From contig CAWKHA010000001.1 in assembly GCA_963849365.1 (NCBI GenBank), positions 930,001 through 994,000 of the forward strand: a DNA stretch of 64,000 nt, written 5' to 3'. Under the pieces are notes generated by a model. That model was not told the origin of the DNA. It searched no databases and saw only the letters and a program-made list of their open reading frames with translations. The DNA is from CAVQCJ01 sp963849365. Its GTDB lineage: Bacteria; Actinomycetota; Actinomycetes; Prado026. Shown here piece by piece: positions 51,423-59,129 of this stretch; position 1 is the stretch's first letter; each line of letters opens with the position of its first letter. The position numbers and the translations under genes were made by a program.

Positions 51423-51681
51423 AGAGAGCGGGACAGGGATCGGCAGCGCCGTACTCGCAGTGTGCTAGACCCACTTCCAGCCGGCTGTCTCGGAAAGGAA
51501 GCGCTCGACAGCGGCCGCGATCTTCTTCATAGAGAGGAATCACCCCTGGGATTCACGTCACGGGCGCCGCTAAGGCCCGTGCGAGATCCGCTCCGCTCAG
51601 GTGATGTTCGGTGTGCTGTCGAAGGGCCTCCTCGGAGAGGACGCCCTCCATTTCGCGCTGCCGATCCCTGTCCCGCTCTCT
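51423..51681. mobile_element. 259-bp element bounded by 27-bp perfect inverted repeats
   Basis: Positions 51423-51449 (begins AGAGAGCGGGACAGGG) and 51655-51681 are perfect reverse complements over 27 bp, and the match stops abruptly at both ends. The interior has no credible gene. Size and structure suggest a MITE or a collapsed IS. No clear target duplication is visible. It begins 22 bp before the HD-GYP start codon and therefore replaces or supplies that operon's promoter region. Confidence 0.6.
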
Positions 51682-51982
51682 TGAGTTGTCCGTGCCGTGC
51701 GGCAGCCCCGGCCGCACCAAAACAGACGAACGGGGCCATGAACGCCCAATTCGTGTACCCGAGTGAAGGGTGTGACGAAAGTTCGCGTCAAGTGTCTGGG
51801 CCGTAACTGCCGGTGAACGGGTGACTTTCAGGACCTTAGGACCATGCCCGACTAGTCATTTCGGACCAGATGATGCACCGTCCGAGGGAGCCCTCGCACC
51901 GATGCATCGCCGCGCGCCCGGGGATGTCCTAGCCTGCCGATATCCCGGGGGCGGGGGTGGATCCGAGCGGAGGACGTGGGGG
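51682..51982 (+). promoter_or_regulatory. Divergent intergenic remainder upstream of 51983
   Basis: No gene is seen. TAGCCT (51930-51935) is a possible -10 for the plus-strand gene at 51983, and GCGGAGGA lies at 51968-51975 as a ribosome site. A cyclic-di-GMP riboswitch was looked for on the minus strand and not found. Confidence 0.35.
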
Positions 51983-52519
51983 ATGGCCACGAGGCGGTCG
52001 CGCGAGGCGGCCCTGTCCGACCTTGTCGCCGGACTGCTCGACGCCCGCCTGGACCCCGCCACGGAACGGTTCGACGCCGAGCTGGCCGCGGCCGAGGAAG
52101 ACGGCCGGGTCGATGCGCAGACCGCGAAGGTCCTGCGCTGGTGGCAGCGGGAAGCCTTGCGCGCCCTGGTCGAGCACGGGCGGGTCGTCCTGCCGCCGAC
52201 CCTGCTGGCGCTGGAGCAGGCGGCCGCCGGAGCAGACCGGGAGGCCGAGGCCTCCGCGGCGTCCTGGGCCCGTGCGGTCGCCGACGACACGGACCCCTCC
52301 GGCGGGACTTCTCCGGGCGGAGGACGACGGGCGGACGAGCGCCGCGGTGCGGTGGAGCCGAGGCGTCCGGCCGAGGCCGCGGCACCTGCGGACGAGCACG
52401 GCGACGGCGGCGGCGACGACACGCCGGAGCAGCCGCTGCCCCCTCCCGCGGATCTCTCCGAGCACCGGCGCAGACTGTTGGTGGCCGGACTGACTAGGGT
52501 CCGGAGCAACCAGCACTGA
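51983..52519 (+). CDS. Hypothetical protein, helical N-terminus and disordered tail
   Basis: 178-residue protein from ATG 51983. The first 90 residues look helical and conserved in style (SDLVAGLLDARLDPATERFD, VLRWWQREALRALVEHGRVV), the next 60 are Gly/Pro/Asp/Glu-rich and probably disordered, and the end (EHRRRLLVAGLTRVRS) is basic. No enzyme motif, signal peptide or membrane segment. It precedes another unrecognised gene by 73 nt, perhaps in one transcript. Function unknown. Confidence 0.65.
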   Translation: MATRRSREAALSDLVAGLLDARLDPATERFDAELAAAEEDGRVDAQTAKVLRWWQREALRALVEHGRVVLPPTLLALEQAAAGADREAEASAASWARAVADDTDPSGGTSPGGGRRADERRGAVEPRRPAEAAAPADEHGDGGGDDTPEQPLPPPADLSEHRRRLLVAGLTRVRSNQH

Positions 52520-52592
52520 CCGGCACCCTCAGCACCGCCAGCACGACCGGCACTGCCCGCACCGAGACCGGCCTGAGAGGAACACCCCCGCC

Positions 52593-53258
52593 GTGCCCAC
52601 CCTTCGCCTCCTGCCGGAGTTCGAGGACGAGCTCAAGCGACTGCCCGGGATCATCGCGGCGAGCGTGGTGACCGGCCCCGACGCCGTCCCCAACGAGATC
52701 CACGTCCTGGCCGAGCCGGGCAAGCCGCCCAAGCAGGTGGTGCGCGACGTGCAGTCGTTCGCGATGCTCAAGCTCGGGCTGGACATCGACCACCGCATCG
52801 TCAGCGTCGTGCAGATCGGCAGCGAGGACTTCGGCGTGGTGGTGCAGCACGACGACGACATCATCGACGTCGACCCCAACCTGCCCCGGCCGGCGATCGG
52901 CTCGATCATGGTGCGCACGGCCGGCACCGAGGCCGAGGCGCTGGTCGAGGTGGCCGCGACCGGGGGCCACCTCTTCGACGGCCGGGCCGTGGGCCCGAGC
53001 GGAGCGGCGCACCGTTGCCGCCTGGTGGCGCAGGCGACCCTGAACGCTCTCGAGGAGCTGCTCGGCAGCACGGCCACGGTGGAGTCGTCGCAGGTCGTGC
53101 CGGCCGGCGCGCGCGAGGTGGCGCTGACCGTGCTGACGGTCGCAGTGCCACGTCTGGGCGAGCAGCTGCTGACCGGCAGCGCCCTGGTGCGGGGAGACGA
53201 GACCGAGGCCGTCGCCCGTTCGGTGCTCGACGCTCTCAACCGCCGGCTCGCGGGCTGA
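52593..53258 (+). CDS. Conserved hypothetical two-domain protein
   Basis: 221-residue protein from GTG 52593 with a GAGAGGA ribosome site. The N-terminal part (LPGIIAASVVTGPDAVPNEI, HVLAEPGKPPKQVVRDVQSF, then DIDHRIVSVVQIG) is a compact alpha-beta unit. The C-terminal half (HRCRLVAQATLNALEELLG and AREVALTVLTVAVP, ending ARSVLDALNRRL) looks like a second related unit. I have the impression of a recurrent actinobacterial family without assigned function. No catalytic motif is visible. Confidence 0.7.
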   Translation: MPTLRLLPEFEDELKRLPGIIAASVVTGPDAVPNEIHVLAEPGKPPKQVVRDVQSFAMLKLGLDIDHRIVSVVQIGSEDFGVVVQHDDDIIDVDPNLPRPAIGSIMVRTAGTEAEALVEVAATGGHLFDGRAVGPSGAAHRCRLVAQATLNALEELLGSTATVESSQVVPAGAREVALTVLTVAVPRLGEQLLTGSALVRGDETEAVARSVLDALNRRLAG

Positions 53259-53316
53259 TCGACCCGCCGCCGCGTGCGACACTGGTACGGCCCCACCAGC
53301 AGCGAGGAGTCCGAGC

Positions 53317-53391
53317 ATGAGCAAGCGCGCCCGCAAGCGCCGCGGCCGCAAGAAGAGCAGCGCCAACCACGGCAACCGCCCCAACGCCTGA
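53317..53391 (+). CDS. 50S ribosomal protein bL37
   Basis: 24-residue, extremely basic peptide: MSKRARKRRGRKKSSANHGN then Arg-Pro-Asn-Ala. It matches the actinobacterial ribosomal protein bL37, described in mycobacterial ribosomes and encoded in the same sigH-whiB1 neighbourhood. AGCGAGGAG (53300-53308) is a strong ribosome site, and a strong terminator follows. Too short for usual gene finders. Confidence 0.85.
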   Translation: MSKRARKRRGRKKSSANHGNRPNA

Positions 53392-53410
53392 CAGCGGAAC
53401 GCCCATGGCA

Positions 53411-53438
53411 AGACCCCGGCACTCGTGCCGGGGTCTTC
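53411..53438. terminator. Strong terminator after bL37, probably bidirectional
   Basis: AAGACCCCGGCAC (53411-53423) and GTGCCGGGGTCTT (53426-53438) are perfect 13-bp arms with a 2-nt loop. A-rich and T-rich ends flank the stem on both strands, so it can also end the convergent sigR-rsrA transcript. Confidence 0.85.
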
Positions 53439-53474
53439 GTCGTCCGTGGGGTCCGGTGTCCGGCCGCCACCCGC

Positions 53475-53759
53475 TCAGTCCGGGCGGTACTCCACGTGCC
53501 CGAGCTCGATCTGCACCTGCTGCAGCCTGGCCACGATCCGGATCCGCAACGCGTCCGGGGCCCGGTCGGCGCCGCAGCAGCGGGCGACCAGCTGCTTGAC
53601 CTCCTGCTCGATGCCGAACTGCCGCAGGCACGGCGAGCACTCGTCGAGATGCTCGCGGATCTTGTGCTTGCCGGCCTCGTCGAGCTCGCCGTCGAGGAAG
53701 CTGTAGACGACCTCGAGCACCTCTGAGCAGTCGGTCCCGTGCGGCTCGCCGCAGCTCAT
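53475..53759 (-). CDS. rsrA: Mycothiol-system anti-sigma factor (RsrA/RshA)
   Basis: 94-residue zinc-containing anti-sigma factor. The ZAS motif HLDECSPC (His37, Cys41, Cys44) is intact and Cys11 near the N-terminus is the usual extra ligand or redox partner. Oxidation of the thiols releases zinc and frees the sigma factor. The ATG overlaps the sigR stop by ATGA, the standard arrangement of the pair. Confidence 0.93.
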   Translation of the reverse strand: MSCGEPHGTDCSEVLEVVYSFLDGELDEAGKHKIREHLDECSPCLRQFGIEQEVKQLVARCCGADRAPDALRIRIVARLQQVQIELGHVEYRPD

Positions 53760-54406
53760 GACCCCTCCCCGGACGGTGACCCGGAACCGGCGGGGATCAG
53801 GCCCCGCTCGGCTGCGTACTCCTCCAACAGCTCGCGCAGCTGGCGCCGACCGCGGTGCAGGCGTGACATCACGGTGCCGATCGGCGTCCCCATGATGTCG
53901 GCGATCTCCTTGTATGCGAAGCCCTCGACATCGGCGAGGTAGACCGCGATCCGGAAGTCCTCCGGGATCGCCTGCAGGGCCTCCTTGACGTCGGAGTCCG
54001 GCAGCCGGTCGAGCGCCTCTGCCTCGGCCGAACGCAGGCCGGTCGACGTGTGCGACTCGGCCCGCGCGAGCTGCCAGTCCTCGATGTCCTCCGAGGCGCT
54101 CTGCTGCGGCTCGCGCTGGCGCTTGCGGTAGGAGTTGATGAACGTGTTGGTGAGGATGCGGTACAGCCAGGCCTTGAGGTTCGTGCCCTCGGTGAACTGG
54201 TGGAAGGCGGCGAACGCCTTCACGAAGGTCTCCTGGACGAGGTCCTCGGCGTCGGCCGGGTTGCGCGTCATGCGCAGCGCGGCGGCGTAGAGCTGGTCGA
54301 GGTAGGGCAGCGCGTCACGCTCGAAGCGTGCGGACCGCTGTTCCGGGGTCTCCTCGACCGGACCCACCTCCTCGAAGGACGGATGCTTCGAAGGCATCGA
54401 AGACAT
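53756..54406 (-). CDS. sigR: ECF sigma factor SigR/SigH (thiol-oxidative stress)
   Basis: 216-residue group-4 sigma factor: region 2 has AALRMTRNPADAEDLVQETF then VKAFAAFHQFTEGTNLKAWL, and region 4 has AYKEIADIMGTPIGTVMSRL. It directs transcription of thioredoxin, mycothiol and protease genes under disulfide stress. ATG 54406 gives the standard length; an in-frame GTG at 54472 would add 22 residues, similar to the long SigR isoform known in Streptomyces. A SigR-type promoter lies directly upstream (54481-54507), indicating autoregulation. Confidence 0.93.
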   Translation of the reverse strand: MSSMPSKHPSFEEVGPVEETPEQRSARFERDALPYLDQLYAAALRMTRNPADAEDLVQETFVKAFAAFHQFTEGTNLKAWLYRILTNTFINSYRKRQREPQQSASEDIEDWQLARAESHTSTGLRSAEAEALDRLPDSDVKEALQAIPEDFRIAVYLADVEGFAYKEIADIMGTPIGTVMSRLHRGRRQLRELLEEYAAERGLIPAGSGSPSGEGS

Positions 54407-54480
54407 CGCCGAGGATACCGGCCACTCCGGCCAGTCGAGCGGGGACGGTCGGGTCCCGGGATCTACGAGCACGCCGGGTG

Positions 54481-54507
54481 AACGCGCACCCGAGTGGACT
54501 TCTTCCC
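54481..54507 (-). promoter_or_regulatory. SigR-dependent promoter of sigR
   Basis: On the minus strand GGGAAG (54507-54502) and GTT (54483-54481) are separated by exactly 18 bp. The consensus for SigR/SigH is GGGAAT-N18-GTT, so only one -35 base differs. The predicted transcription start falls near 54474, beside the upstream GTG 54472. Confidence 0.65.
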
Positions 54508-54510
54508 GCG

Positions 54511-55212
54511 TCAGCCAGGTCGCGCAGCCAGCAGGAACCGCGCCACGGCGCCCGTGACGATCTCCAGCGCCTCGTCCTGCCCCAGCGGCGCCCGGCCCGG
54601 CACCGCGAAACCGTGGTCGGCGTACGGGACCGGTACCACCTCGGGGCGGGCCCGCGCGGGCAGGCCGGCGGCCTGGACCGCGGCGGTGACCGCGCCCGGC
54701 CCGCCGAAGGGGTCACGCTCGCCCTGGACGACCAGGGCCGGCCGGCCCGCACCGACCAGCTCGTCGGCGCGGCTGCGCTCGGGACGTCCCGGCGGGTGCA
54801 GGGGGAACGCCAGGCAGACCACGAGGCCGGCTCCCGTGGCCGCGGCGGTGCGGCAGGCCACCCGGGCGCCCGCACTGCGGCCGCCGACCGCCAGCCGGAC
54901 CCCACGTCGTCGCAGCACGCCGTCCAGCTCGGGAGCCGCCAGGACGCTCGTCCAGGCCAGGTCGAGCCGGGACGGCGCCGGGGCCACCCGGCCGCCGGCC
55001 ACCCGCCAGGGCTGCTCGACCAGGACGGTGGTGACGCCCCTGGGCGGCAGCGCGGCGGCCAGCGCCGCGAGGTCGCGGGCCTGCACCCCGCCGCCGGCGC
55101 CGTGGCCGAGCACCAGCACGACCGGCACGGATCCGGAGGCCCGTCGACCCGTCCGCGGGTACACGCGCGCCCGGGCCGGCCCGACCGGCGTGCCGACCTC
55201 GTACGTCTGCAT
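54511..55212 (-). CDS. Alpha/beta hydrolase, KANL3/Tex30-dienelactone hydrolase-like
   Basis: 233-residue hydrolase: VVLVLGHGAGGGVQARDLAA, nucleophile Ser in AVGGRSAGARVACR, acid in VVQGERDPFGGPGAV and His in YADHGFAVPG. ATG 55212 is 3 nt after the SRAP stop, so they form an operon. The family members are predicted esterases; the substrate is not known. Position next to sigR does not prove regulation by it. Confidence 0.83.
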   Translation of the reverse strand: MQTYEVGTPVGPARARVYPRTGRRASGSVPVVLVLGHGAGGGVQARDLAALAAALPPRGVTTVLVEQPWRVAGGRVAPAPSRLDLAWTSVLAAPELDGVLRRRGVRLAVGGRSAGARVACRTAAATGAGLVVCLAFPLHPPGRPERSRADELVGAGRPALVVQGERDPFGGPGAVTAAVQAAGLPARARPEVVPVPYADHGFAVPGRAPLGQDEALEIVTGAVARFLLAARPG

Positions 55213-55214
55213 GC

Positions 55215-56045
55215 TCAGAACAACCGGTCGTCGGGAGCCAGGTCGCCCGCGGCGACCCCGGCTTCCGCGGACAACGGCTCGAGCAGCTGGGGCCCGTTGT
55301 TGCGGACGTTGTTGACCGCGGTCGAGACCGGGTACGCGTCCAGCCGGCCGGGAGCCGCCGGCACCAGCAGCCCGCGAAGCAGGTCGACGTCGTCCACCTC
55401 CGGGTCCAGCCAGGCGCCGTAGCGGTCCGGCTCCACCAGCAACGGCATCCGGTCGTGGATGCGCCCTACCGCGTCCTCCGCCTCGGTGGTGAGGACGGCG
55501 CACGTGACCAGCCAGGCGTCCGGGTCGTCGTCCGGCGCGTCCGGCCGCCGCCAGAACTCGTACAGGCCGGCCATCGCCAGCACGCCGCCGTCCTTGGGGT
55601 GGATGAAGAACGGCTGCTTGGCCGCGCGCTGCGGGCGGTCGGACGGACCGGCGCCCTCGGGGGCGTACCACTCGTAGTAGCCGTCGGCCGGGAGCAGGCA
55701 ACGCCGCCGGGCGAACGCGCGCCGGAACGCGGGCTTGTCGGCCACCGTCTCCATCCGGGCGTTGATGAGCCGCGAGCCGATCGACGGGTCCTTGGCCCAC
55801 GAGGGCACCAGACCCCAGCGCACGACGCGCAGCTGGCGCACCGGGGCCGGCGAGCGCTCCGGCTCGACCGGCTCGCCGTCCGGCCCGCGCTCGGGCCGCG
55901 GGGTCCGGGTCAGGACCGCGTACACGTCCTTGGTGGGGGCGACGTTGTAGTCCGGCTCCAGCCTGGCCGGGACCTCGACCCGCTCGACCTCGAACTCCTC
56001 GACGAGGTCGTCCGGGTCACGGCTGGCCGCGTACCGTCCGCACAC
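55215..56045 (-). CDS. SOS-response-associated peptidase (SRAP, YedK/HMCES-like)
   Basis: 276-residue SRAP protein that crosslinks to abasic sites in single-stranded DNA. The start matters: GTG 56045 gives Met-Cys-Gly-Arg-Tyr, so Met removal exposes catalytic Cys2; GTG 56051 would hide it. GTG 56045 also lies 7 nt after CAGGCT on the minus strand. Further conserved parts are YNVAPTKDVYAVL, RVVRWGLVPSWAKD with NARMETV, CLLPADGYYEWY and the His segment IHDRMPLLV. Confidence 0.92.
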   Translation of the reverse strand: MCGRYAASRDPDDLVEEFEVERVEVPARLEPDYNVAPTKDVYAVLTRTPRPERGPDGEPVEPERSPAPVRQLRVVRWGLVPSWAKDPSIGSRLINARMETVADKPAFRRAFARRRCLLPADGYYEWYAPEGAGPSDRPQRAAKQPFFIHPKDGGVLAMAGLYEFWRRPDAPDDDPDAWLVTCAVLTTEAEDAVGRIHDRMPLLVEPDRYGAWLDPEVDDVDLLRGLLVPAAPGRLDAYPVSTAVNNVRNNGPQLLEPLSAEAGVAAGDLAPDDRLF

Positions 56046-56110
56046 GCTCACCAGCCTGCCACGCGCCCCGGCGGCCCATGCACCGCTCGTCCCGCTGCGA
56101 TGATGGCCTC

Positions 56111-57415
56111 GTGCCGGACCGCACCCGAACTGCCGCCGACCTGTGGGCCGCCCCGACGGCCGCCGGGCCGGTCCGGGCGACCGTCCGGGTCCCGGGGTCG
56201 AAGTCGGTCACCAACCGCGCACTGGTCCTGGCCGCGCTGGCCGACGGCCCGACCGTGCTGCGTGACCCGCTCGCCTCACGGGACACCCGCTTGATGGCCG
56301 CGGCGCTGCGCTCGCTGGGCACCGGGGTCGACGAGGGCGAGGACAGCTGGTCCGTCCACCCGGCCGGCCTGCGCGGCCCGGCGGTCGTCGACTGCGGGCT
56401 CGCCGGGACCGTGATGCGGTTCGTCCCCCCGCTGGCCGCGCTGGCCGACGGGCCGGTGGCCTTCGACGGTGACGAGCACGCCCGGCTGCGGCCGATGGGA
56501 CCGCTGCTGGCGGCCCTGCGGGACCTGGGTGTCCCGGTGGATGCCGCGGCCGGCGACCGGCTCCCGCTGACCGTGCACGGCCAGGGCCGGGTCAGGGGCG
56601 GCGAGGTCGGGGTCGACGCCAGCGGCAGCAGCCAGTTCGTGAGCGCGCTGTTGCTGGCTGGGTGCGCGTACGACCTCGGACTGCGGGTCATCGACGAAGG
56701 GCCCGCGCTGCCGTCCGAGCCGCACGTCGAGATGTCGCTGGCGATGCTGGCCGAGCGGGGCGTGCCGGCCGGCCGCGGGCCGGGCCTCCGGACCTGGTGG
56801 GTCGGCCCGGGGCGCCCGCACGGTGGCGAGGTCCGGGTCGAGTCGGACCTGTCGAACGCCTTGCCGTTCGCCGCGGCGGCGCTGGCGACGGGAGGCCGGG
56901 TCGAGGTGGCCGGGTTCCCGGTCGGGTCGACGTTGCAGCCGGTCGACGCCGTGGTCGCCCTGCTCGAGGCCTTGGGCGGCCGGCTGTCCGTCGACCCGGC
57001 GCGCGGTGCGCTGGTGGTCGACGGGTCCGGCGGGCTCACCGGCGGCGGCGAGCTCGACATGTCCGCGATCGGCGAGCTCGTGCCGGTGACCGCAGCACTC
57101 GCCGCCCTCGCGCCAGGACCCACCACGATCCGCGGGGTCGCCCACCTGCGCGGGCACGAGACGGACCGCCTGGCCGCGCTGGCCGGCCAGATCGGCGCCC
57201 TGGGCGGCGCGGTGACCGAGACGTCCGACGGGCTGGCGATCCGCCCGGCGACGCTGCACGGCGGGGTGTTCGAGACGTTCGACGACCACCGGCTCGCGAC
57301 GGCCGCGGCCGTGCTCGGGCTGGCCGTTCCCGGCGTTCAGGTGGTCGACGTCGGGACGACCGGCAAGACACTGCCCGGCTTCGTGCCCCGCTGGCTCGGG
57401 ATGCTCGGCCGGTGA
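56111..57415 (+). CDS. aroA: 3-phosphoshikimate 1-carboxyvinyltransferase
   Basis: 434-residue EPSP synthase, shikimate pathway. Motifs: VPGSKSVTNRALVLAALADG, DCGLAGTVMRFVPPLAALAD, LRPMGPLLAALRDLGV, SSQFVSALLLAGC, and RGVAHLRGHETDRLAAL with the C-terminal TFDDHRLATAAAVLGLAVPG. GTG 56111 is 6 nt after GATGAT, a possible -10. The gene overlaps rsgA by GTGA. Confidence 0.95.
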   Translation: MPDRTRTAADLWAAPTAAGPVRATVRVPGSKSVTNRALVLAALADGPTVLRDPLASRDTRLMAAALRSLGTGVDEGEDSWSVHPAGLRGPAVVDCGLAGTVMRFVPPLAALADGPVAFDGDEHARLRPMGPLLAALRDLGVPVDAAAGDRLPLTVHGQGRVRGGEVGVDASGSSQFVSALLLAGCAYDLGLRVIDEGPALPSEPHVEMSLAMLAERGVPAGRGPGLRTWWVGPGRPHGGEVRVESDLSNALPFAAAALATGGRVEVAGFPVGSTLQPVDAVVALLEALGGRLSVDPARGALVVDGSGGLTGGGELDMSAIGELVPVTAALAALAPGPTTIRGVAHLRGHETDRLAALAGQIGALGGAVTETSDGLAIRPATLHGGVFETFDDHRLATAAAVLGLAVPGVQVVDVGTTGKTLPGFVPRWLGMLGR

Positions 57416-58419
57416 GCCAGCGCGGGCGGCGCGACCTCGACGAGGACGACATCCGGGTCCGGCCGGGTCGGGGGAAGTCCCGGCCGCGCACCAAGGACCG
57501 CCCCGCGCACGACCAGGCCGTCCTCGGCTGGGTGGTCACGGTGGACCGGGGCCGCTTCGGCTGCATCGTCGCGACGGACCACGGCCGGCAGACCGTTACG
57601 GCCATGAAGTCCCGCGAGCTCGGACGCAAGGGCGTGGTCGTCGGCGACCAGGTCGCTCTCGTCGGCGCGCTCGACGGCGCCGACGGCTCGCTGGCCCGGA
57701 TCGTCCGGGTCGAGCCCCGGCGTTCCGTGCTGCGACGTACGGCCGACGACACCGACCCGGTGGAGCGGGTGGTCGTCGCCAACGCCGACCAGCTGGCGGT
57801 CGTGACCTCGGTGACCGCCCCGGAACCGCGGCCCCGGCTGATCGACCGCTGTCTGGTGGCGGCCTACGACGCCGGGCTGGACCCGCTGCTGATCGTCACC
57901 AAGACCGACCTCGCGCCGCCCGACCGGCTGGTGGCTGCCTACCACGCTCTGGACGTCCCGTACGTGGCGCTGCAGCGGAGCAGCGACCTGGCGCCGCTCG
58001 CCGGACGGCTGCGGAACCGGCGGACCGTGCTGGTCGGCCACTCCGGGGTCGGCAAGTCGACGCTCGTCAACGCTCTCGTGCCGGGCGCCGGCCGGAGCAC
58101 CGGGGCGGTCAACGTGGTCACGGGCCGCGGCCGGCACATCTCCACGTCGGCCGTCGTCCTGGAGCTGCCCGGTGGCGGTTGGGTGATCGACACCCCGGGG
58201 ATCCGGTCGTTCGGGCTGGCGCACGTGAACCCGTCCCGGGTCGTGGCGGCCTTCCCCGAGCTGGCCGCCGGGACCGAGGGATGCCCGCGCTCGTGCAGCC
58301 ACGACGAGCCGGAGTGCGCGCTCGACGCGTGGGTCGCCGCCGGGCATGGCGACCCGGCCAGGCTGGACTCGCTGCGCCGGCTGCTGCGCACCCGCGAGGA
58401 GCCGGACTCCGACTACTGA
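57412..58419 (+). CDS. rsgA: Ribosome small-subunit-dependent GTPase A
   Basis: 335-residue circularly permuted GTPase that acts in 30S maturation. An N-terminal OB-like domain (about 35-110) is followed by G4 TKTDLAP, G1 VGHSGVGKSTLVNAL and G3 VIDTPGIRSFG in the permuted order, then a zinc site CPRSCSHDEPEC. GTG 57412 overlaps the aroA stop, so the two are translationally coupled. Its 3' end overlaps the convergent DUF2231 gene by 7 bp. Confidence 0.94.
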   Translation: MSQRGRRDLDEDDIRVRPGRGKSRPRTKDRPAHDQAVLGWVVTVDRGRFGCIVATDHGRQTVTAMKSRELGRKGVVVGDQVALVGALDGADGSLARIVRVEPRRSVLRRTADDTDPVERVVVANADQLAVVTSVTAPEPRPRLIDRCLVAAYDAGLDPLLIVTKTDLAPPDRLVAAYHALDVPYVALQRSSDLAPLAGRLRNRRTVLVGHSGVGKSTLVNALVPGAGRSTGAVNVVTGRGRHISTSAVVLELPGGGWVIDTPGIRSFGLAHVNPSRVVAAFPELAAGTEGCPRSCSHDEPECALDAWVAAGHGDPARLDSLRRLLRTREEPDSDY

Positions 58420-58910
58420 CCGGCCGGGGTGGCCGGCACGGCGCCGGACGCGGTCGGGGCCCAGATCGCCCGGGCGCCGGCGTCGCCGGTCAGCACGATC
58501 CACGTGGTCGCTCCGACCGCGGCCAGCACCGCCAGCACGCCCAGCAGCCGCAGCGCGCCCGGCCCCGGGCTGCCAGGGCGGTCCCGGCGCGCGTCGAGCA
58601 CCAGCCACGCGACCGTGAGCATCCAGAAGGCCAGGACGATCCACGGCGCCTTGTTGCCGAGCAGCACGTGCCGGTCGAGCGACGGGTTGGTGAACCCCAG
58701 CCGCGCCTGGAGTTTCTCGCCGCTCTGCTTCGCCACGAACGCCGAGCCGGTCGCGACCGTCAGCAGGATGAGCAGCGGCCAGCGCAGGCGTTCCCGCCAG
58801 GTCGTCGAGAACAGCATCACGACGGCCATCGCCGCGCAGAGCGGGACGAGCACCACCACCGCGTGGATGACCAGCACGTGCACCGGCAGTCCGAAGATCC
58901 TGTCGAACAC
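58413..58910 (-). CDS. DUF2231-type integral membrane protein
   Basis: 165-residue membrane protein with four helices: VLVIHAVVVLVPLCAAMAVV, WPLLILLTVATGSAFVA, IVLAFWMLTVAWLVLDA and LGVLAVLAAVGATTWIVL. The opening FGLPVHVLVIHAVVVLVP and the GHRAR-like position are typical of DUF2231 proteins, which are sometimes linked to heme or cytochrome systems. GTG 58910 has a GGGAGG ribosome site. Function unknown. Confidence 0.8.
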   Translation of the reverse strand: MFDRIFGLPVHVLVIHAVVVLVPLCAAMAVVMLFSTTWRERLRWPLLILLTVATGSAFVAKQSGEKLQARLGFTNPSLDRHVLLGNKAPWIVLAFWMLTVAWLVLDARRDRPGSPGPGALRLLGVLAVLAAVGATTWIVLTGDAGARAIWAPTASGAVPATPAGQ

Positions 58911-59129
58911 GCGACCTCCCGTTGCGAGCTGAGCCCGGGGCTTCCCGACGGTCTACGTACGGCCGACGACGACGGTTCACCGGCGCGCCGCCGCCCGGGT
59001 GCGATCAGCCTGCCCGTTCCGCGGTCGGCACGCCGCCGCCGACGCGCCAGTACCAGCCGTTCCCCGGGCCGGGAAGGTAGCCGCGCCCCGGCTCGAACCG
59101 TCGAGCGAGCCGGTCGGTAGCCTGCGGCC

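Noticed and set aside
51401..51850. Cyclic-di-GMP riboswitch upstream of the HD-GYP operon
   Set aside because: The GEMM core sequences could not be found on the minus strand; the region is explained by the inverted-repeat element instead.
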